In this document: piece after piece, positions 1 through 9,596 of the stretch
Layout of the letters: the number at the start of each line of letters is the position of its first letter
How positions within the stretch are numbered: position 1 is the stretch's first letter
Assembly: GCA_963747375.1 (NCBI GenBank)
Contig: CAVVFL010000002.1
Location: 124,001 to 188,000, forward strand
Origin: Sva-07 sp963747375
GTDB lineage: Bacteria; Actinomycetota; Acidimicrobiia; Acidimicrobiales; Ilumatobacteraceae
Direction of reading: 5' to 3'
Length of the DNA: 64,000 nucleotides
Position numbers and translations under genes: made by a program
The notes under the pieces: model-generated
Told to the model about the DNA's origin: nothing
The model's input: the letters and a program-made list of their open reading frames with translations, nothing else
The model's database searches: none

Positions 1-88
1 AAGCGTCCCGGGTGAGAAAACGGTGTGAGACGAACGTCTCGGCCGCGCTGCCGCCGTGGGCGTGAGCGTCGGCAGTAGCGTCGTCGGC

Positions 89-1087
89 ATGTCCGAGCCC
101 TGGCGTCGCCGACGCAGTTCCGCGCCCCTGGCGCTGGTGCTCGCGGTGATGGTGGCCGGATTCGGTGCGTTCGGCGTGATCTCGGCGGCGAACGCCCGCT
201 CCGCCGACATTCAACGTATCGACGGGCTCGAACTCGTCCTGACGGCGCAGGACGGGCCGGCCCAGAACTACCTGCTCATCGGCTCCGACACCCGCGAGAA
301 CGCCGACCCCAACGATCCGGACTTCGGCGGTATCGGCGACACGAATGCGGTCTCGGGCCGGCGATCCGACACGATCATGATCCTGCGCCAGGAGGCCGAC
401 GGCAACGGTGCGTCGATCATGAGCCTGCCGCGCGATCTGTGGGTCAACATCGCCGGTCGCGACAGCGCAAGCCGGATCAACTCCGCCTACAGCGACGGCA
501 CCGACGTGCTCGCCGCGACGATCACCCAGGAACTCGGCATCCCGATCCACCACGTGGTCGACATCGACTTCAACGGCTTCAAGGACCTCGTCGACGCCGT
601 CGGTGGCACCCAGGTCTGCTTCATGTTCGCCACGCGTGACAAGAACACCGGTCTCGACCAGCAACCCGGCTGCCACACGCTGAACGGGCTCGAGTCGCTC
701 CAGTACGCCCGGAGCCGCTACTACGAGGAGTTCCGCGACGGTGGCTGGCAGACCGATCCGCGCTCCGATCTCGGCCGGATCGAGCGCCAGCAGAACTTCC
801 TCCAACAGACGGCCGATTCCACGATCCAGCAGCTCCAGTCCGACCCGTTCCTCGCGTCGGAGCTCATCGACGCCGGCACGGCAGCAGTCCGGATGGATCC
901 GGGTCTCGACCCGGTGGCCGCGGCCGGGACACTCCGCAAGGCGTTCTCGGCGGGGTTGAACAAGTACCAACTCCCGGTGGTCGCGGTGACCAAGGACGGC
1001 AACGCCGTGCTGTTGCTCGGCGACGGTGCCGAACCGATCCTCGACTACTTCCGCGGCGTCGGGCCGCCGCCCCCGGTCGAGCCGTAG
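89..1087 (+). CDS. LCP (LytR-CpsA-Psr) family cell-wall glycopolymer ligase
   Basis: LCP enzymes transfer lipid-linked glycopolymers onto peptidoglycan at the outer face of the membrane. The 332-residue product has a basic N terminus (MSEPWRRRR), one membrane helix at about 12-34, then the LCP domain from about residue 60. Visible motifs are LLIGSDTR (62-69), RRSDTIMILR (91-100), MSLPRDLWV (111-119) and FNGFKDLVDAVGG, which carry the Arg and Asp residues used for pyrophosphate and Mg2+ binding in this family. The ATG at 89 is preferred over a GTG at 56 because it puts the basic stretch directly before the helix. It lies just upstream of the rhamnose genes, which fits attachment of a rhamnose-containing wall polymer; the actual polymer is inference. 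Confidence 0.9.
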   Translation: MSEPWRRRRSSAPLALVLAVMVAGFGAFGVISAANARSADIQRIDGLELVLTAQDGPAQNYLLIGSDTRENADPNDPDFGGIGDTNAVSGRRSDTIMILRQEADGNGASIMSLPRDLWVNIAGRDSASRINSAYSDGTDVLAATITQELGIPIHHVVDIDFNGFKDLVDAVGGTQVCFMFATRDKNTGLDQQPGCHTLNGLESLQYARSRYYEEFRDGGWQTDPRSDLGRIERQQNFLQQTADSTIQQLQSDPFLASELIDAGTAAVRMDPGLDPVAAAGTLRKAFSAGLNKYQLPVVAVTKDGNAVLLLGDGAEPILDYFRGVGPPPPVEP

Positions 1088-1128
1088 CCACGCAATGACC
1101 TCGCCGACGACCTACACTCCTGGCCGTC

Positions 1129-2211
1129 ATGAAGGCGCTCATTCTCGCCGGCGGTGCCGGCACGCGGCTGCGGCCGATCACCCACACGCGAGCCAAGCAA
1201 CTGGTGCCGGTGGCCAACACCCCGATCCTGCACTACGGCATCCGCTCGATGGTCGCGGCGGGGATCACCGACCTCGGTGTGATCGTCGGTGACACGCGCG
1301 ACGAGGTGATGGCGGATCTCGGTGACGGTTCCGAGTTCGGCGCGTCGATCACGTTCATTCCCGCAGGACGAACCGCTCGGCCTGGCGCACTGCGTCCTCA
1401 TCGCCCGCGACTTCCTGGGCGACGACGACTTCGTCATGTATCTCGGCGACAACCTGCTGGAACAGGATCTCGAGGCGTTCGTGGACGCGTTCAACGCCGA
1501 GCGCGAGAGCGACCATCCGCCGTCGGCGCAGATCCTGCTCAAGGAGGTGTCGGATCCGCATCGGTTCGGCATCGCGTCGCTCGACGCCGCCGGCAACGTG
1601 GTTCACCTCGTCGAGAAGCCGGCCGACCCGCCGTCGAACCTCGCGCTCGTCGGCGTCTACCTGTTCGATCGTGAGATCCACGAAGCGGTGGCGGCCATCG
1701 AACCGTCCGCAGCGCGGCGAACTCGAGATCACCGATGCCATCCAGTGGCTGATCGATCACGGTCGGCGGGTTCGCATGGAGATCCTCACCGGCTGGTGGA
1801 TCGACACCGGCAAGCTCACACCGCTCCTGGAGGCGAACCGCCTGATCCTCGAGAACCATCGACACCCGGATCGACGGAGTGGTCGATGCCGATTCGTTCA
1901 TCGACGGCCGCGTCGTGATCGAGGCCGGCGCCGAGATCGTCAACTCCACGATCCGTGGTCCGGTCGCGATCGGCCCCGGTACCAAGATCATCGACAGCTT
2001 CATCGGCCCCTTCACCGCGATCGGCGCCGACTGCGAGGTCCGACATTCGGAGATCGAGCACTCGGTGGTGATGGAGCGCAGTCAGGTGATCGACATCCCG
2101 CGACTCGAAGACAGCCTCATCGGCAGCGACGCCGTCGTCTCGCGGACCAAACGCAAGCCTCGCGCCATCCGCTTGATGGTGGGCGACCACTGTCAGATCG
2201 ACGTCGAGTAG
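1129..2211 (+). pseudogene. rmlA: Glucose-1-phosphate thymidylyltransferase, long form (frame broken three times)
   Basis: First step of dTDP-L-rhamnose synthesis: glucose-1-phosphate + dTTP to dTDP-glucose. The start is clear at 1129 (MKALILAGGAGTRLRPIT, then KQLVPVANTPIL). Conserved sequence continues through three frames: QDEPLGLAH and YLGDNLLEQD, then GELEITDAIQWLID and GWWIDTGK, then a left-handed beta-helix tail (IRGPVAIGPGTKIIDSFIGP) to the stop at 2211. The tail marks the long RmlA form rather than the roughly 290-residue short form. Each junction (about 1361, 1712, 1857) is repaired by removing one base, giving 359 residues. Intact conservation on both sides of every break argues for recent or artefactual indels rather than decay. 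The stop lies 9 bases before rmlC. Confidence 0.85.
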
Positions 2212-2220
2212 GAGACACCG

Positions 2221-2794
2221 ATGCCCACCGTCACAGAGTCGACGCAGATCGCCGGCGTGTACGTCGTCGAACCGACCATCCACGGCGATCAGCGTGGCCT
2301 GTTCATCGAGACCTACCGTCGGGAATGGTTCCCCGGCGCCCGCGAGATGATCCAGAGCAACCGTGCGAACCGCCAGCAGGGCGCGCTCGTCGGGCTGCAC
2401 TACCACCTCCACCAGAGCCGACTACTGGTACATGCCCGTTCGGCACGGCTCGCGTCGTGCTCCACGACCTGCGCGAGGGCGGGCCGACCGACGGCGCCAC
2501 CCACTGCCTCGACCTGTCGGGCGAGAACCACGTCGGCGTGTACATCCCGCCCGGTGTCGCGCACGGCTTCGCGGCGCTGACCGACATGGTCATCACCTAT
2601 CTCGTCGACGGCTACTACAACGCCGGCCGACGAACTCGGCGTGGCCTGGAACGATCCGGCCATCGACGCCGACTGGGGTGTCACCGAACCGATCCTGTCC
2701 GAGCGCGACCAGGACCAACCCGATGCGGGCGGACCTGCCCGTCGAATCGCCGGCCGTACTGGCCGATGCGTACCTGACCGACCGATCTACCTGA
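2221..2794 (+). pseudogene. rmlC: dTDP-4-dehydrorhamnose 3,5-epimerase (frame broken four times)
   Basis: RmlC epimerises C3 and C5 of dTDP-4-keto-6-deoxyglucose. The N terminus (IAGVYVVEPTIHGDQRGLFI, then RREWFPG) and the cupin core (GALVGLHYHLHQ, ADYWYMP, FGTARVVLHDLREGGPT, YIPPGVAHGFAAL, TYLVDGYYN) are recognisable but lie in successive frames. Removing one base near 2415, 2435, 2622 and 2712 gives one frame of 189 residues that ends at the stop at 2794. The His in GLHYHLHQ corresponds to the conserved substrate-contacting His region of the family. Translation of the sequence as given would stop making sense after about 65 residues. Its place directly after rmlA and before rmlB is standard for a rhamnose operon. 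Confidence 0.82.
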
Positions 2795-2808
2795 ATGGCC
2801 TGACCATG

Positions 2809-3777
2809 AAACTCTTCGTCACCGGCGCCGCCGGATTCATCGGGTCGAACTACGTGCGTCACGTGCTCGCCACGACCGACGACTCCGTCACGATCTACGA
2901 CGCGCTCACCTACGCCGGGAACCTCGAGAGCATCCGCGACGTCCTCGACGACGCGCGCTGCCGAGTTCGTCCACGCCGACATCTGCGACACCGACGACGT
3001 CGCTCGGGCGATGGACGGCCACGACGCCGTGGTCCACTTCGCCGCCGAGAGCCACGTCGACCGCTCGATCGAGGACGGCTCGAAGTTCGTGCGCACCAAC
3101 TGCATCGGCACCAACGTGCTGTGCGACGTCGCCAACACCGTCGGCGTCGGCAAGTTCCTGCACATCTCCACCGACGAGGTGTACGGCTCGATCGAGGAGG
3201 GCTCGTTCGTCGAGACCGACATCCTGGCGCCGCGTTCGCCGTACTCGGCCGCGAAGGCCGGCTCCGACCTGATCGCGCTCTCGCTACTTCACCACCTACG
3301 GCCTGCCGGTCGTCGTCACCCGTTGCTCGAACAACTACGGCCCGTACCAGTTCCCCGAGAAGGTCATCCCGCTGTTCACCACCAACCTGCTCGACGGCAA
3401 GCAGGTGCCGCTGTACGGCGACGGTCGGCAACGTGCGCGACTGGATCCACGTCGAGGATCACAACATCGCCGCCCACCTCGTGCTGCGAACCGGGCGACG
3501 CTCGGCGAGATCTACAACATCGGTGCGGGCAACGAGATCACCAACGTCGACCTCACACATCGGCTGCTGGAGCTGACGCGGCCGCGACGAGTCGTTCATC
3601 CGGCCCGTCGAGGATCGGCTCGGACACGATCGACGCTACTCGGTCAACATCGACAAGATCAGCGCGCTCGGCTGGTCGCTCTCGCGCTCCTTCGACGACT
3701 CGCTCGCCGCGACCGTCGAGTGGTACCGCGACAACCGCGACTGGTGGGAGCCGCTGAAGCGCAAGGCCGGCCTCTGA
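2809..3777 (+). pseudogene. rmlB: dTDP-glucose 4,6-dehydratase (frame broken about five times)
   Basis: RmlB oxidises and dehydrates dTDP-glucose to dTDP-4-keto-6-deoxyglucose using bound NAD. It is an extended SDR: TGAAGFIGSNYVRHVL near the N terminus binds NAD, then HFAAESHVDRSI, HISTDEVYGSIEEGSF, and the catalytic YSAAK in APRSPYSAAKAGSDL. Downstream pieces (TRCSNNYGPYQFPEK, NVRDWIHVEDH, GEIYNIGAGNEITNVDL, WYRDNRDWWEPLK) complete the family signature but alternate between frames. Net one-base gains near 2959, 3284, 3427 and 3579 plus one ambiguous site at 3490-3496 (one lost or two gained) restore about 321 residues. Catalytic residues are all present, so loss of function by selection is not indicated. 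Confidence 0.85.
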
Positions 3778-3780
3778 GGT

Positions 3781-3829
3781 CGCAGACCCACCGATGAGGT
3801 CGGAGATCCACCGATGAGGTCGATGCACC
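3781..3829 (+). repeat. Short imperfect tandem repeat between rmlB and rmlD
   Basis: A unit of about 20 bases built round ccaccgatgaggtcg occurs twice in tandem, followed by a degenerate third copy (atgcaccg) that runs into the GTG start of rmlD at 3831. The repeat fills almost all of the 53-base gap. It holds no obvious ribosome-binding site of its own and no hairpin. It looks like a local duplication of intergenic sequence. Confidence 0.6.
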
Positions 3830-3830
3830 G

Positions 3831-4681
3831 GTGAAGCTGCTCGTCACGGGCGCCGGAGGTCAACTCGGCGTCGACGTCGTGCTGCACGCTCGATCGGTCG
3901 GCGACGATGTGGTCGCGGTCGACAAGGCCGCGCTCGACATCACCGATCCGATGGCGGTTCGGGAGTTGCTGGACGGCAGTTCGCCCGGATGCCGTGATCA
4001 ACGCGGCGGCCTACACGGCGGTCGATGCGTGTGAGACGAACGAAGCACTGGCGTTCGCCGTCAATGCCGACGCGGTCGGACACCTCGCCGCGGCGTGCGA
4101 GCTGATCGGTGCGCATCTCGTGCACGTCAGCACCGACTACGTGTTCGACGGCACCCTCGACCGGCCGTACCGCGAGGACGATGCGACGAATCCGCAGTCG
4201 GTGTACGGGCGCTCGAAGCTGGCGGGGGAGCAGGCAGCAGGAGACGTCGCAGCGATCGTTCGCACCTCGTGGGTGTGCGGCGAGCACGGCAACAACATGG
4301 TCAAGACCGTCCTTCGGCTGGCAGCGAATCCGCAGCAGGCATTGGCGTTCGTCGACGACCAGCGCGGACATCCGACGTTCACCGCCGACCTCGCTCCGGC
4401 GCTGCGTCGACTGGCGCTCGACCGTCGGGAGGGGATCCACCACGTCACCAACCAGGGCGCGGTGAGCTGGTACGGGTTCGTCCGCGAGATCCTCGTCGGC
4501 AGCCGGCCACGATCCGGACCGTGTGGCACCGATCGCGACGTCGGACCTCGACCCGCCCCGCCCGGCCCCCCGCCCCGCCAACAGCGTGCTCGACAACGCC
4601 GTGTGGCGCGCGGCCGGCCTCCCGATGCTCCGTGACTTCCGCGACCCCCTCGCCGAACTCGTCGGGCGCCTCACGGCCTGA
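3831..4681 (+). pseudogene. rmlD: dTDP-4-dehydrorhamnose reductase (frame broken twice)
   Basis: RmlD reduces dTDP-4-keto-L-rhamnose with NAD(P)H, the last step to dTDP-L-rhamnose. Starting at GTG 3831 the product reads MKLLVTGAGGQLGVDVV (nucleotide-binding loop), then in a second frame VRPDAVINAAAYTAVDACE, HVSTDYVFDG and the catalytic YGRSK in SVYGRSKLAGEQAAG, and RTSWVCGEHGNNMVK. After a second break the C terminus (NSVLDNAVWRAAGLP) ends at the stop at 4681. Dropping one base near 3975 and one near 4498 gives 282 residues, normal for RmlD. The gene runs convergently into the acetyltransferase at 4684 with a 2-base gap. Confidence 0.85.
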
Positions 4682-4683
4682 CG

Positions 4684-5325
4684 TCAGAGGCCGAGGAACG
4701 ACCGCGCTCGATCTGCGCCGTGCAGGGTGATGTCGCCACGGCGAATCGTCGCCCACCGGTCTCGATCCATTCTGAAGTCCAACAGTTCGTCGGGCTGATC
4801 GCGCCTGAGCGCGCGCCGACGCCCGATCTGTTCGTAACCGAGCGATCGCGTCACGCCCAGCGACGCCTCGTTGTCGTGCCAGGCACCAGTGCGGGCGAAC
4901 TCGGCTCCCAGACCGTCGAAGCCGAGGGTGAGCGCTGCCGAGCGCATCTCTCGTCCGAGGCCCTGCCCCTGGAACTCGATCCCCAGCCACGACCCCGTCT
5001 CGAACTGGCGGAGTGCCGGAAAGTCGGTGGCGAACAGGTCGGCGGCCCCGACGACCCGACCGTCGACGATCACCGCGTGCAGCAGTCGCCATGCGCCGGG
5101 TCGGGCCTCCGCTCGGCTCGACCAGTAGAAACGCATGGCTTCCTGCTCCATCTGCGGCGAGGGCAGATCGGTCCACGGGATCGAGAACGGCATCACCGCC
5201 GGGTCGTGAACACCGCGGCGCGCAACGGCGAGCAACTCGGCGGCCAGCACGTCGTCGAGGTAGCGCAGCGTCAGGCGCGGCGTCCGTACTTCGAGGTCGA
5301 ACAGCGGCCAGTGATCGTTCCCCAT
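4684..5325 (-). CDS. GNAT-family N-acetyltransferase (RimJ/RimL-like)
   Basis: A 213-residue acetyl-CoA-dependent N-acetyltransferase. The RimJ-like opening RTPRLTLRYL is followed by VDGRVVGAADLF and the acetyl-CoA pyrophosphate-binding motif in GIEFQGQGLGREMRSAAL, then HDNEASLGVTRSLGYEQIG, the usual strand and helix at the end of the fold. The substrate cannot be read from sequence; RimJ-like proteins acetylate N termini, antibiotics or small amines. I chose the ATG at 5325 (MGNDHWPLF) over the upstream GTG at 5352 because the family begins near this point. It is intact, in contrast with the rml genes beside it, and is divergent from the glycosylase gene at 5360. Confidence 0.85.
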   Translation of the reverse strand: MGNDHWPLFDLEVRTPRLTLRYLDDVLAAELLAVARRGVHDPAVMPFSIPWTDLPSPQMEQEAMRFYWSSRAEARPGAWRLLHAVIVDGRVVGAADLFATDFPALRQFETGSWLGIEFQGQGLGREMRSAALTLGFDGLGAEFARTGAWHDNEASLGVTRSLGYEQIGRRRALRRDQPDELLDFRMDRDRWATIRRGDITLHGADRARSFLGL

Positions 5326-5359
5326 GGTGCGAGTGTCGCAGACCTCTACCATCGCTCAC

Positions 5360-5929
5360 GTGGGGTTTTCACGTGCCGAACTCGAGTCGTACGCCGATGC
5401 GACGGTGCCCGATCTCGTCGGTCCGGGCCTCCGGCTGCTGTTCGTGGGGATCAACCCGGGTCTCTGGACGGCTGCCACACAGACCCACTTCGCCCATCCC
5501 GGCAATCGCTTCTATCCGGCGCTGCTCGCGGCCGGCATCATCGATCGGCCGATCGATCGTGGGACGGGCATGACCGACGACGACCGTCGGTACCTGATCG
5601 AACGCGGCATCGGCATCACCAACATCGTCCGGCGCGCCACGGCCAAGGCGTCGGAGCTCTCGACGGAGGAGCTGCACGCGGGCGGGGACCACCTCCGGGC
5701 GTTCGTCCGAGAGCACGTCCCGCCTGTCGTGGCCGTGGCAGGCATCACCGCGTACCGGACTGCGTTCGCACAGCCCAAGGCGGTGATGGGGGAGCAACCG
5801 GATCCCTTCGAAGGCACCCGCTTGTTCGTCGTTCCGAACCCCAGCGGACTCAACGCCCACGAGACGGTTGCAACAATCGCCGACGCCTACCGTGAACCGG
5901 CCATCATCGCCGGTGTCGTTCGCCGCTGA
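5360..5929 (+). CDS. mug: Mismatch-specific uracil/thymine DNA glycosylase (Mug/TDG family)
   Basis: Mug/TDG enzymes remove uracil or thymine from G:U and G:T mismatches in base-excision repair. Diagnostic motifs are FVGINPGLWTA near the N terminus, with the catalytic Asn of GINPG, and NPSGLNAHETV near the C terminus, the loop that inserts into DNA. HPGNRFYPALLAAGI is also typical. About 189 residues from GTG 5360. A start at ATG 5324 would add 12 residues but would overlap the first bases of the divergent acetyltransferase, so the true start is uncertain. No functional link to the surrounding sugar genes is apparent. Confidence 0.85.
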   Translation: MGFSRAELESYADATVPDLVGPGLRLLFVGINPGLWTAATQTHFAHPGNRFYPALLAAGIIDRPIDRGTGMTDDDRRYLIERGIGITNIVRRATAKASELSTEELHAGGDHLRAFVREHVPPVVAVAGITAYRTAFAQPKAVMGEQPDPFEGTRLFVVPNPSGLNAHETVATIADAYREPAIIAGVVRR

Positions 5930-6026
5930 AGCGGCGTCGTGGTGGCAGAGTCGTGGCGGCGCCGACGGGGTGATGCCGTCCGGCCGATGGCGCCCGTCGC
6001 GGGCACGCAGACGGCATCATGGACGG

Positions 6027-7133
6027 ATGGCGGAGATCGACACGTCCACCGAGCGGGCACCGCTGCGCGTCGCGTACACCGTCGAGCAGTGTTGGCATCC
6101 GTCGCCCGGAGGCACCGCGATCGCCGCCCTGCGGATCGCCCGCGAGTTGAACGCTCGTCCCGACGACGTCGAATTGCACCTCGTCGCCGGGCGTCATCCG
6201 AACGTGCCGGTTCCCGAGTTCCGTCCGGTGGGCAGCGTCGCCATGCTGCCGCTCGCCCGCCCTGCGCTCTACGAGTCGTGGAACCGGCTCAACTGGCCCA
6301 AGGTCGAATCGGTCATCGGCGAGATCGACGTGGCCCACGCCACCGGTCTCGTGCCCTGTGCGACGTCGGCGCCGCTCGTCGTCACCGTGCACGACCTCGC
6401 CTTCATTCACGATCCGGCGAAGTTCTCGCGTCATGGAGCTCGCACGATGCGGCGGTCGCTCGATGTCATCGGTCGTCGAGCCGACCGCGTGCTGTGCTCG
6501 AGCCAGGCCACCCTGCTCGACTGTGAGGCGGTCGGGCTCGAGCCGGCGAAGCTCCGGCTCGTGCCGCTCGGCGTCGACCTCGTCGATGTCACCGACGCCG
6601 ACATCGAACGGGTTCGCCGGCGCTACCGCCTGCCGTCAGAGTTCGTCCTGTTCGTCGGCACGTTGGAGCCACGTAAGAACCTTCGGCGTCTCGCAGCAGC
6701 GATCGGGCGCCCCGACGTGACGCTCCCGCTCGTGGTCGCCGGTGCCGACGGATGGGGTGACACCGGCCTCGATCATCCCGAGGACGCTCTCTTCATCGGT
6801 TTCGTTCCACAGGCGGATCTTGCGCCGCTGTACGCCGCCGCCACCGTGTTCGCCTATCCGAGCGAACGCGAAGGCTTCGGGTTGCCGGTCGCCGAGGCGT
6901 TGTCGCAGGGGACTGCAGTCGTGACCAGCCGAGGCACCTCGACCGAGGAGGTGGCAGGCGGCGCGGCCGTGCTCGTCGACCCCCTCGACGTCGACAGCAT
7001 CGCCGCCGGCATCGTCGAGGCGATCGACCGCCGAGCCGAGCTCGCGGCGGGCGCACGACTGCGTGCCGGCGAGTTGTCGTGGGCCGTCGCCGCCGACCGA
7101 ACGCTCGCCGTCTACCGTGAAATCGCCCCATGA
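6027..7133 (+). CDS. Glycosyltransferase family 4 (GT-B fold)
   Basis: A 368-residue retaining glycosyltransferase. The N-terminal domain has PSPGGTAIAALRIARELN, a glycine-rich acceptor-side loop. The C-terminal domain has FVGTLEPRKNLRRL, a donor-side signature, and PSEREGFGLPVAEALSQG, the conserved E-x7-E motif that contacts the nucleotide-sugar. No signal peptide is seen, so it should act on the cytoplasmic face on a lipid-linked acceptor. ATG 6027 is chosen because upstream codons to 5868 overlap the glycosylase gene and look non-coding. Its stop overlaps the next start (ATGA at 7130), indicating translational coupling with the second glycosyltransferase. Donor and acceptor are unknown; rhamnose or mannose donors are suggested by context only. 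Confidence 0.88.
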   Translation: MAEIDTSTERAPLRVAYTVEQCWHPSPGGTAIAALRIARELNARPDDVELHLVAGRHPNVPVPEFRPVGSVAMLPLARPALYESWNRLNWPKVESVIGEIDVAHATGLVPCATSAPLVVTVHDLAFIHDPAKFSRHGARTMRRSLDVIGRRADRVLCSSQATLLDCEAVGLEPAKLRLVPLGVDLVDVTDADIERVRRRYRLPSEFVLFVGTLEPRKNLRRLAAAIGRPDVTLPLVVAGADGWGDTGLDHPEDALFIGFVPQADLAPLYAAATVFAYPSEREGFGLPVAEALSQGTAVVTSRGTSTEEVAGGAAVLVDPLDVDSIAAGIVEAIDRRAELAAGARLRAGELSWAVAADRTLAVYREIAP

Positions 7134-8308
7134 CCGAATCCGCCGTGCCCCCCTTCTCCGAGCCCGATTCCGGGCGTGACCGTGGGCGTTCGGCGATCGA
7201 CGTGGCGGTGAACCTGCTGTGGTGCGTGCCGGGCCAGGTGGGAGGCTCCGAGCAGTACCTCGTGCGACAGTTGCTCGGCCTGGCGTCGCAACCAGCCGAG
7301 TTCGCACCCACGCTGTACTGCCTGCCGACGTTCGTCGACGCGCACCCGGAACTCCGCGACCTGTACCCGATGGTCGCGGCCGGAATCTCCGGCCATGACC
7401 GGCCGCGTCGAATCGTCGCCGAGCACACATGGTTGCGGCGCCGGACGCGCGAGGCGGCACTCGTGCACCACGGCGGCGGAACGGCGCCGGTCGGTGGGCA
7501 CCGACCCATCGTGCTCACCATTCACGATCTCCAGTACCTCACCCACCCCGAGTACCTGAGCGCCTCGAAGCTCCGCTACCTGTCGTGGGCGATTCCCCGC
7601 TCGGTCAATCGGGCGACGGTCGTTGCGGTACCGACCGAGTATGTGCGCCGGACCGTGATCGATGCCTACGGGATCGCCTCCGACAGCGTCGTGGTGGTTC
7701 CTCATGGTGTCGAACCGGCGCTCGGTGCCGATGCGCCATCCGCCCTCGATCTGCGCGACAAGTACGGTCTCGGAGCCGGCCGGGTGCTCGTCTTCCCAGC
7801 GATCACCCATCCGCACAAGGGCCACCTGTTCCTGCTCGACGTGATGGCCCGACACTGGGACGACCCCGATCTCCGGCTGGTGTTGCTCGGTGGGGAGGGC
7901 GCCGTGGACGCTGAGGTCACCGCGACGATCGAACGTCTGGGACTCGTCCGCCGAGTCGTACGGCCGGGTCGAGTGAGCGATGCCCAGCGTGATGGGTTGA
8001 TCGCTCTCGCGGATGCCTTGGTGTTCCCGAGCGAATACGAAGGATTCGGTGCGCCGGTGGTCGAGGCGATGGCTCTCGGCACGCCGGTCATCTGTTCCGA
8101 CCAACCCGCGCTCGCCGAGGTCGTCGGAGATGCCGGCATCGTCCTGCCCCGAGATGTCGAGGCGTGGGCCGATGCGCTCGAGGTGCTCGCCGAGCGGAGG
8201 AGTGAACTGCGAATCGCCGGCCGACGCCGTGCGGCGTCGTTCACTGCCGAACGCTCGGGTGCCGGACTGGCAGCGGCCTATCGAACAGCGCTCGAGGCCG
8301 ACCGATGA
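7130..8308 (+). CDS. Glycosyltransferase family 4 (GT-B fold)
   Basis: A 392-residue GT4-type enzyme coupled to the preceding gene by a 4-base ATGA overlap. The N-terminal half has NLLWCVPGQVGGSEQYLVRQ and LTIHDLQYLTHPEY. The C-terminal half has FPAITHPHKGHLFLLD, LVLLGGEGAVD, and PSEYEGFGAPVVEAMALG with the E-x7-E donor-binding motif. Its architecture parallels the previous gene without being a near-identical copy, so the two probably add successive sugars to the same glycan. The next glycosyltransferase gene follows 15 bases downstream, giving a three-gene set. The sugar specificity cannot be deduced from what is visible. Confidence 0.88.
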   Translation: MTESAVPPFSEPDSGRDRGRSAIDVAVNLLWCVPGQVGGSEQYLVRQLLGLASQPAEFAPTLYCLPTFVDAHPELRDLYPMVAAGISGHDRPRRIVAEHTWLRRRTREAALVHHGGGTAPVGGHRPIVLTIHDLQYLTHPEYLSASKLRYLSWAIPRSVNRATVVAVPTEYVRRTVIDAYGIASDSVVVVPHGVEPALGADAPSALDLRDKYGLGAGRVLVFPAITHPHKGHLFLLDVMARHWDDPDLRLVLLGGEGAVDAEVTATIERLGLVRRVVRPGRVSDAQRDGLIALADALVFPSEYEGFGAPVVEAMALGTPVICSDQPALAEVVGDAGIVLPRDVEAWADALEVLAERRSELRIAGRRRAASFTAERSGAGLAAAYRTALEADR

Positions 8309-8323
8309 GCGACGCAGCGGCCG

Positions 8324-9584
8324 ATGATCGTGCTGTGCCCACACTTCGAGCCGGACACGGCGCCGACGGGCACGGTGATGACCCGGATCGTCGCCGAACT
8401 CGTCGAGCGTGGTCACACGGTGCACGTGGTCACGTCGTTGCCCTGGTACCGCGACCATCGGATCGAGCCCGGTTGGACCGGTCGATGGGTACGCCGGGAA
8501 GTCACCTCGTGGGGGTCGATCACACGTGTTCATCCCTTTCCCGGCGACGACAAGTCGAATCTGCTGCGCCGGGCGATCGGCTTCGTCGGGTACTCGGCGC
8601 TTGCCGGCGTCCAGTGCATCCGGGTCGGTGGTTGGGGGCGTCGAGCGGAAGCGGTGATCGCGATGTCGCCGCCGCTGACGCTGGGTCTCACGGGGTGGGT
8701 CGCCAGTCGGATTCGACGCGCACCGATGATCTTCAACATCCAAGACGTCTTCCCCGATGCGGCGGTGGAGACCGGCGCGATCACGAACCGCTGGATCATC
8801 GCCGCCGCGTCATGGCTCGAACGGGTGAGCTACCGCGCTGCCGATGCGGTCACCGTGCTGTCCGATGATCTTCGCGACAACGTGGCCGCCAAGGTTCCGG
8901 CGGGTGCCGCCGATCGGGTCCACGTGATCCCGAACTTCGTCGACACCGATGCCATCGAGCCGCAGGACCGCCTGACGGACTATCGCCGCGAGCTCGCCCT
9001 CGGCGACGGCCAGGTCGTGCTGTACGCGGGCAACGTGGGGTTCTCGCAGTCGCTCGACCTCGTCGTGGCCGCCGCACGAGCACTGCCCGACACGACGTTT
9101 CTCATCAACGGTGACGGAGCGGCCCGGGCATCGCTCGAGGAGTCCGCCCGCGGTCTGGCGAACCTGCACTTCGCCGGCTACATCGAGACGTCGCGCCTCG
9201 GCGAGTTGTTGGCGACCGGCGATGTGCACGTGGTGCCGCTGCGAGCCGGACTCGGCCGCGTGAGCGTGCCGTCGAAGACCTATTCGATCATGGCGGCGGG
9301 GCGGCCGGTCGTCGCAGCGATCGATCCAGGCACGGCCGTGCCGACCATCCTCGACGCCTCCGGTGGAGGGGTGTCGGTGGCGCCCGACGATCCTGCTGCG
9401 TTCATCGCTGCAGTTCGTGACCTGGTCGAACATCCCGCAGTGGGTCACCGGATGGGCCTACTCGGTCGGCAGTGGGTCGTCCGCGAGGCGAGCCCTCGGG
9501 CGGTCGGCGCCGCGTACGACGCGCTCGTGCAAACGTTGGGCAGCGACGGTGCCCGACCCCCCAAGGGGCCGATGTCGCCGCTAG
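8324..9584 (+). CDS. Glycosyltransferase family 4, WbuB-like (C-terminal frame disturbed)
   Basis: Third glycosyltransferase of the set. It begins IVLCPHFEPDTAPTGTVMTR, has FNIQDVFPDAAVETGA and VIPNFVDTD mid-protein, and VLYAGNVGFSQSLDLVV plus VPSKTYSIMAAGRPVVAA in the donor domain. These are features of the WbuB-type GT4 subgroup, which lacks the classical EGFG motif. The frame as given runs on to 9826, through the start of the next gene. A run of six C at 9557-9562 is the likely place of a one-base gain; correcting it places a stop at 9582-9584 and gives 419 residues. The real C terminus is therefore inferred. Confidence 0.82.
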
Positions 9585-9596
9585 CCTCTCGTCCTC

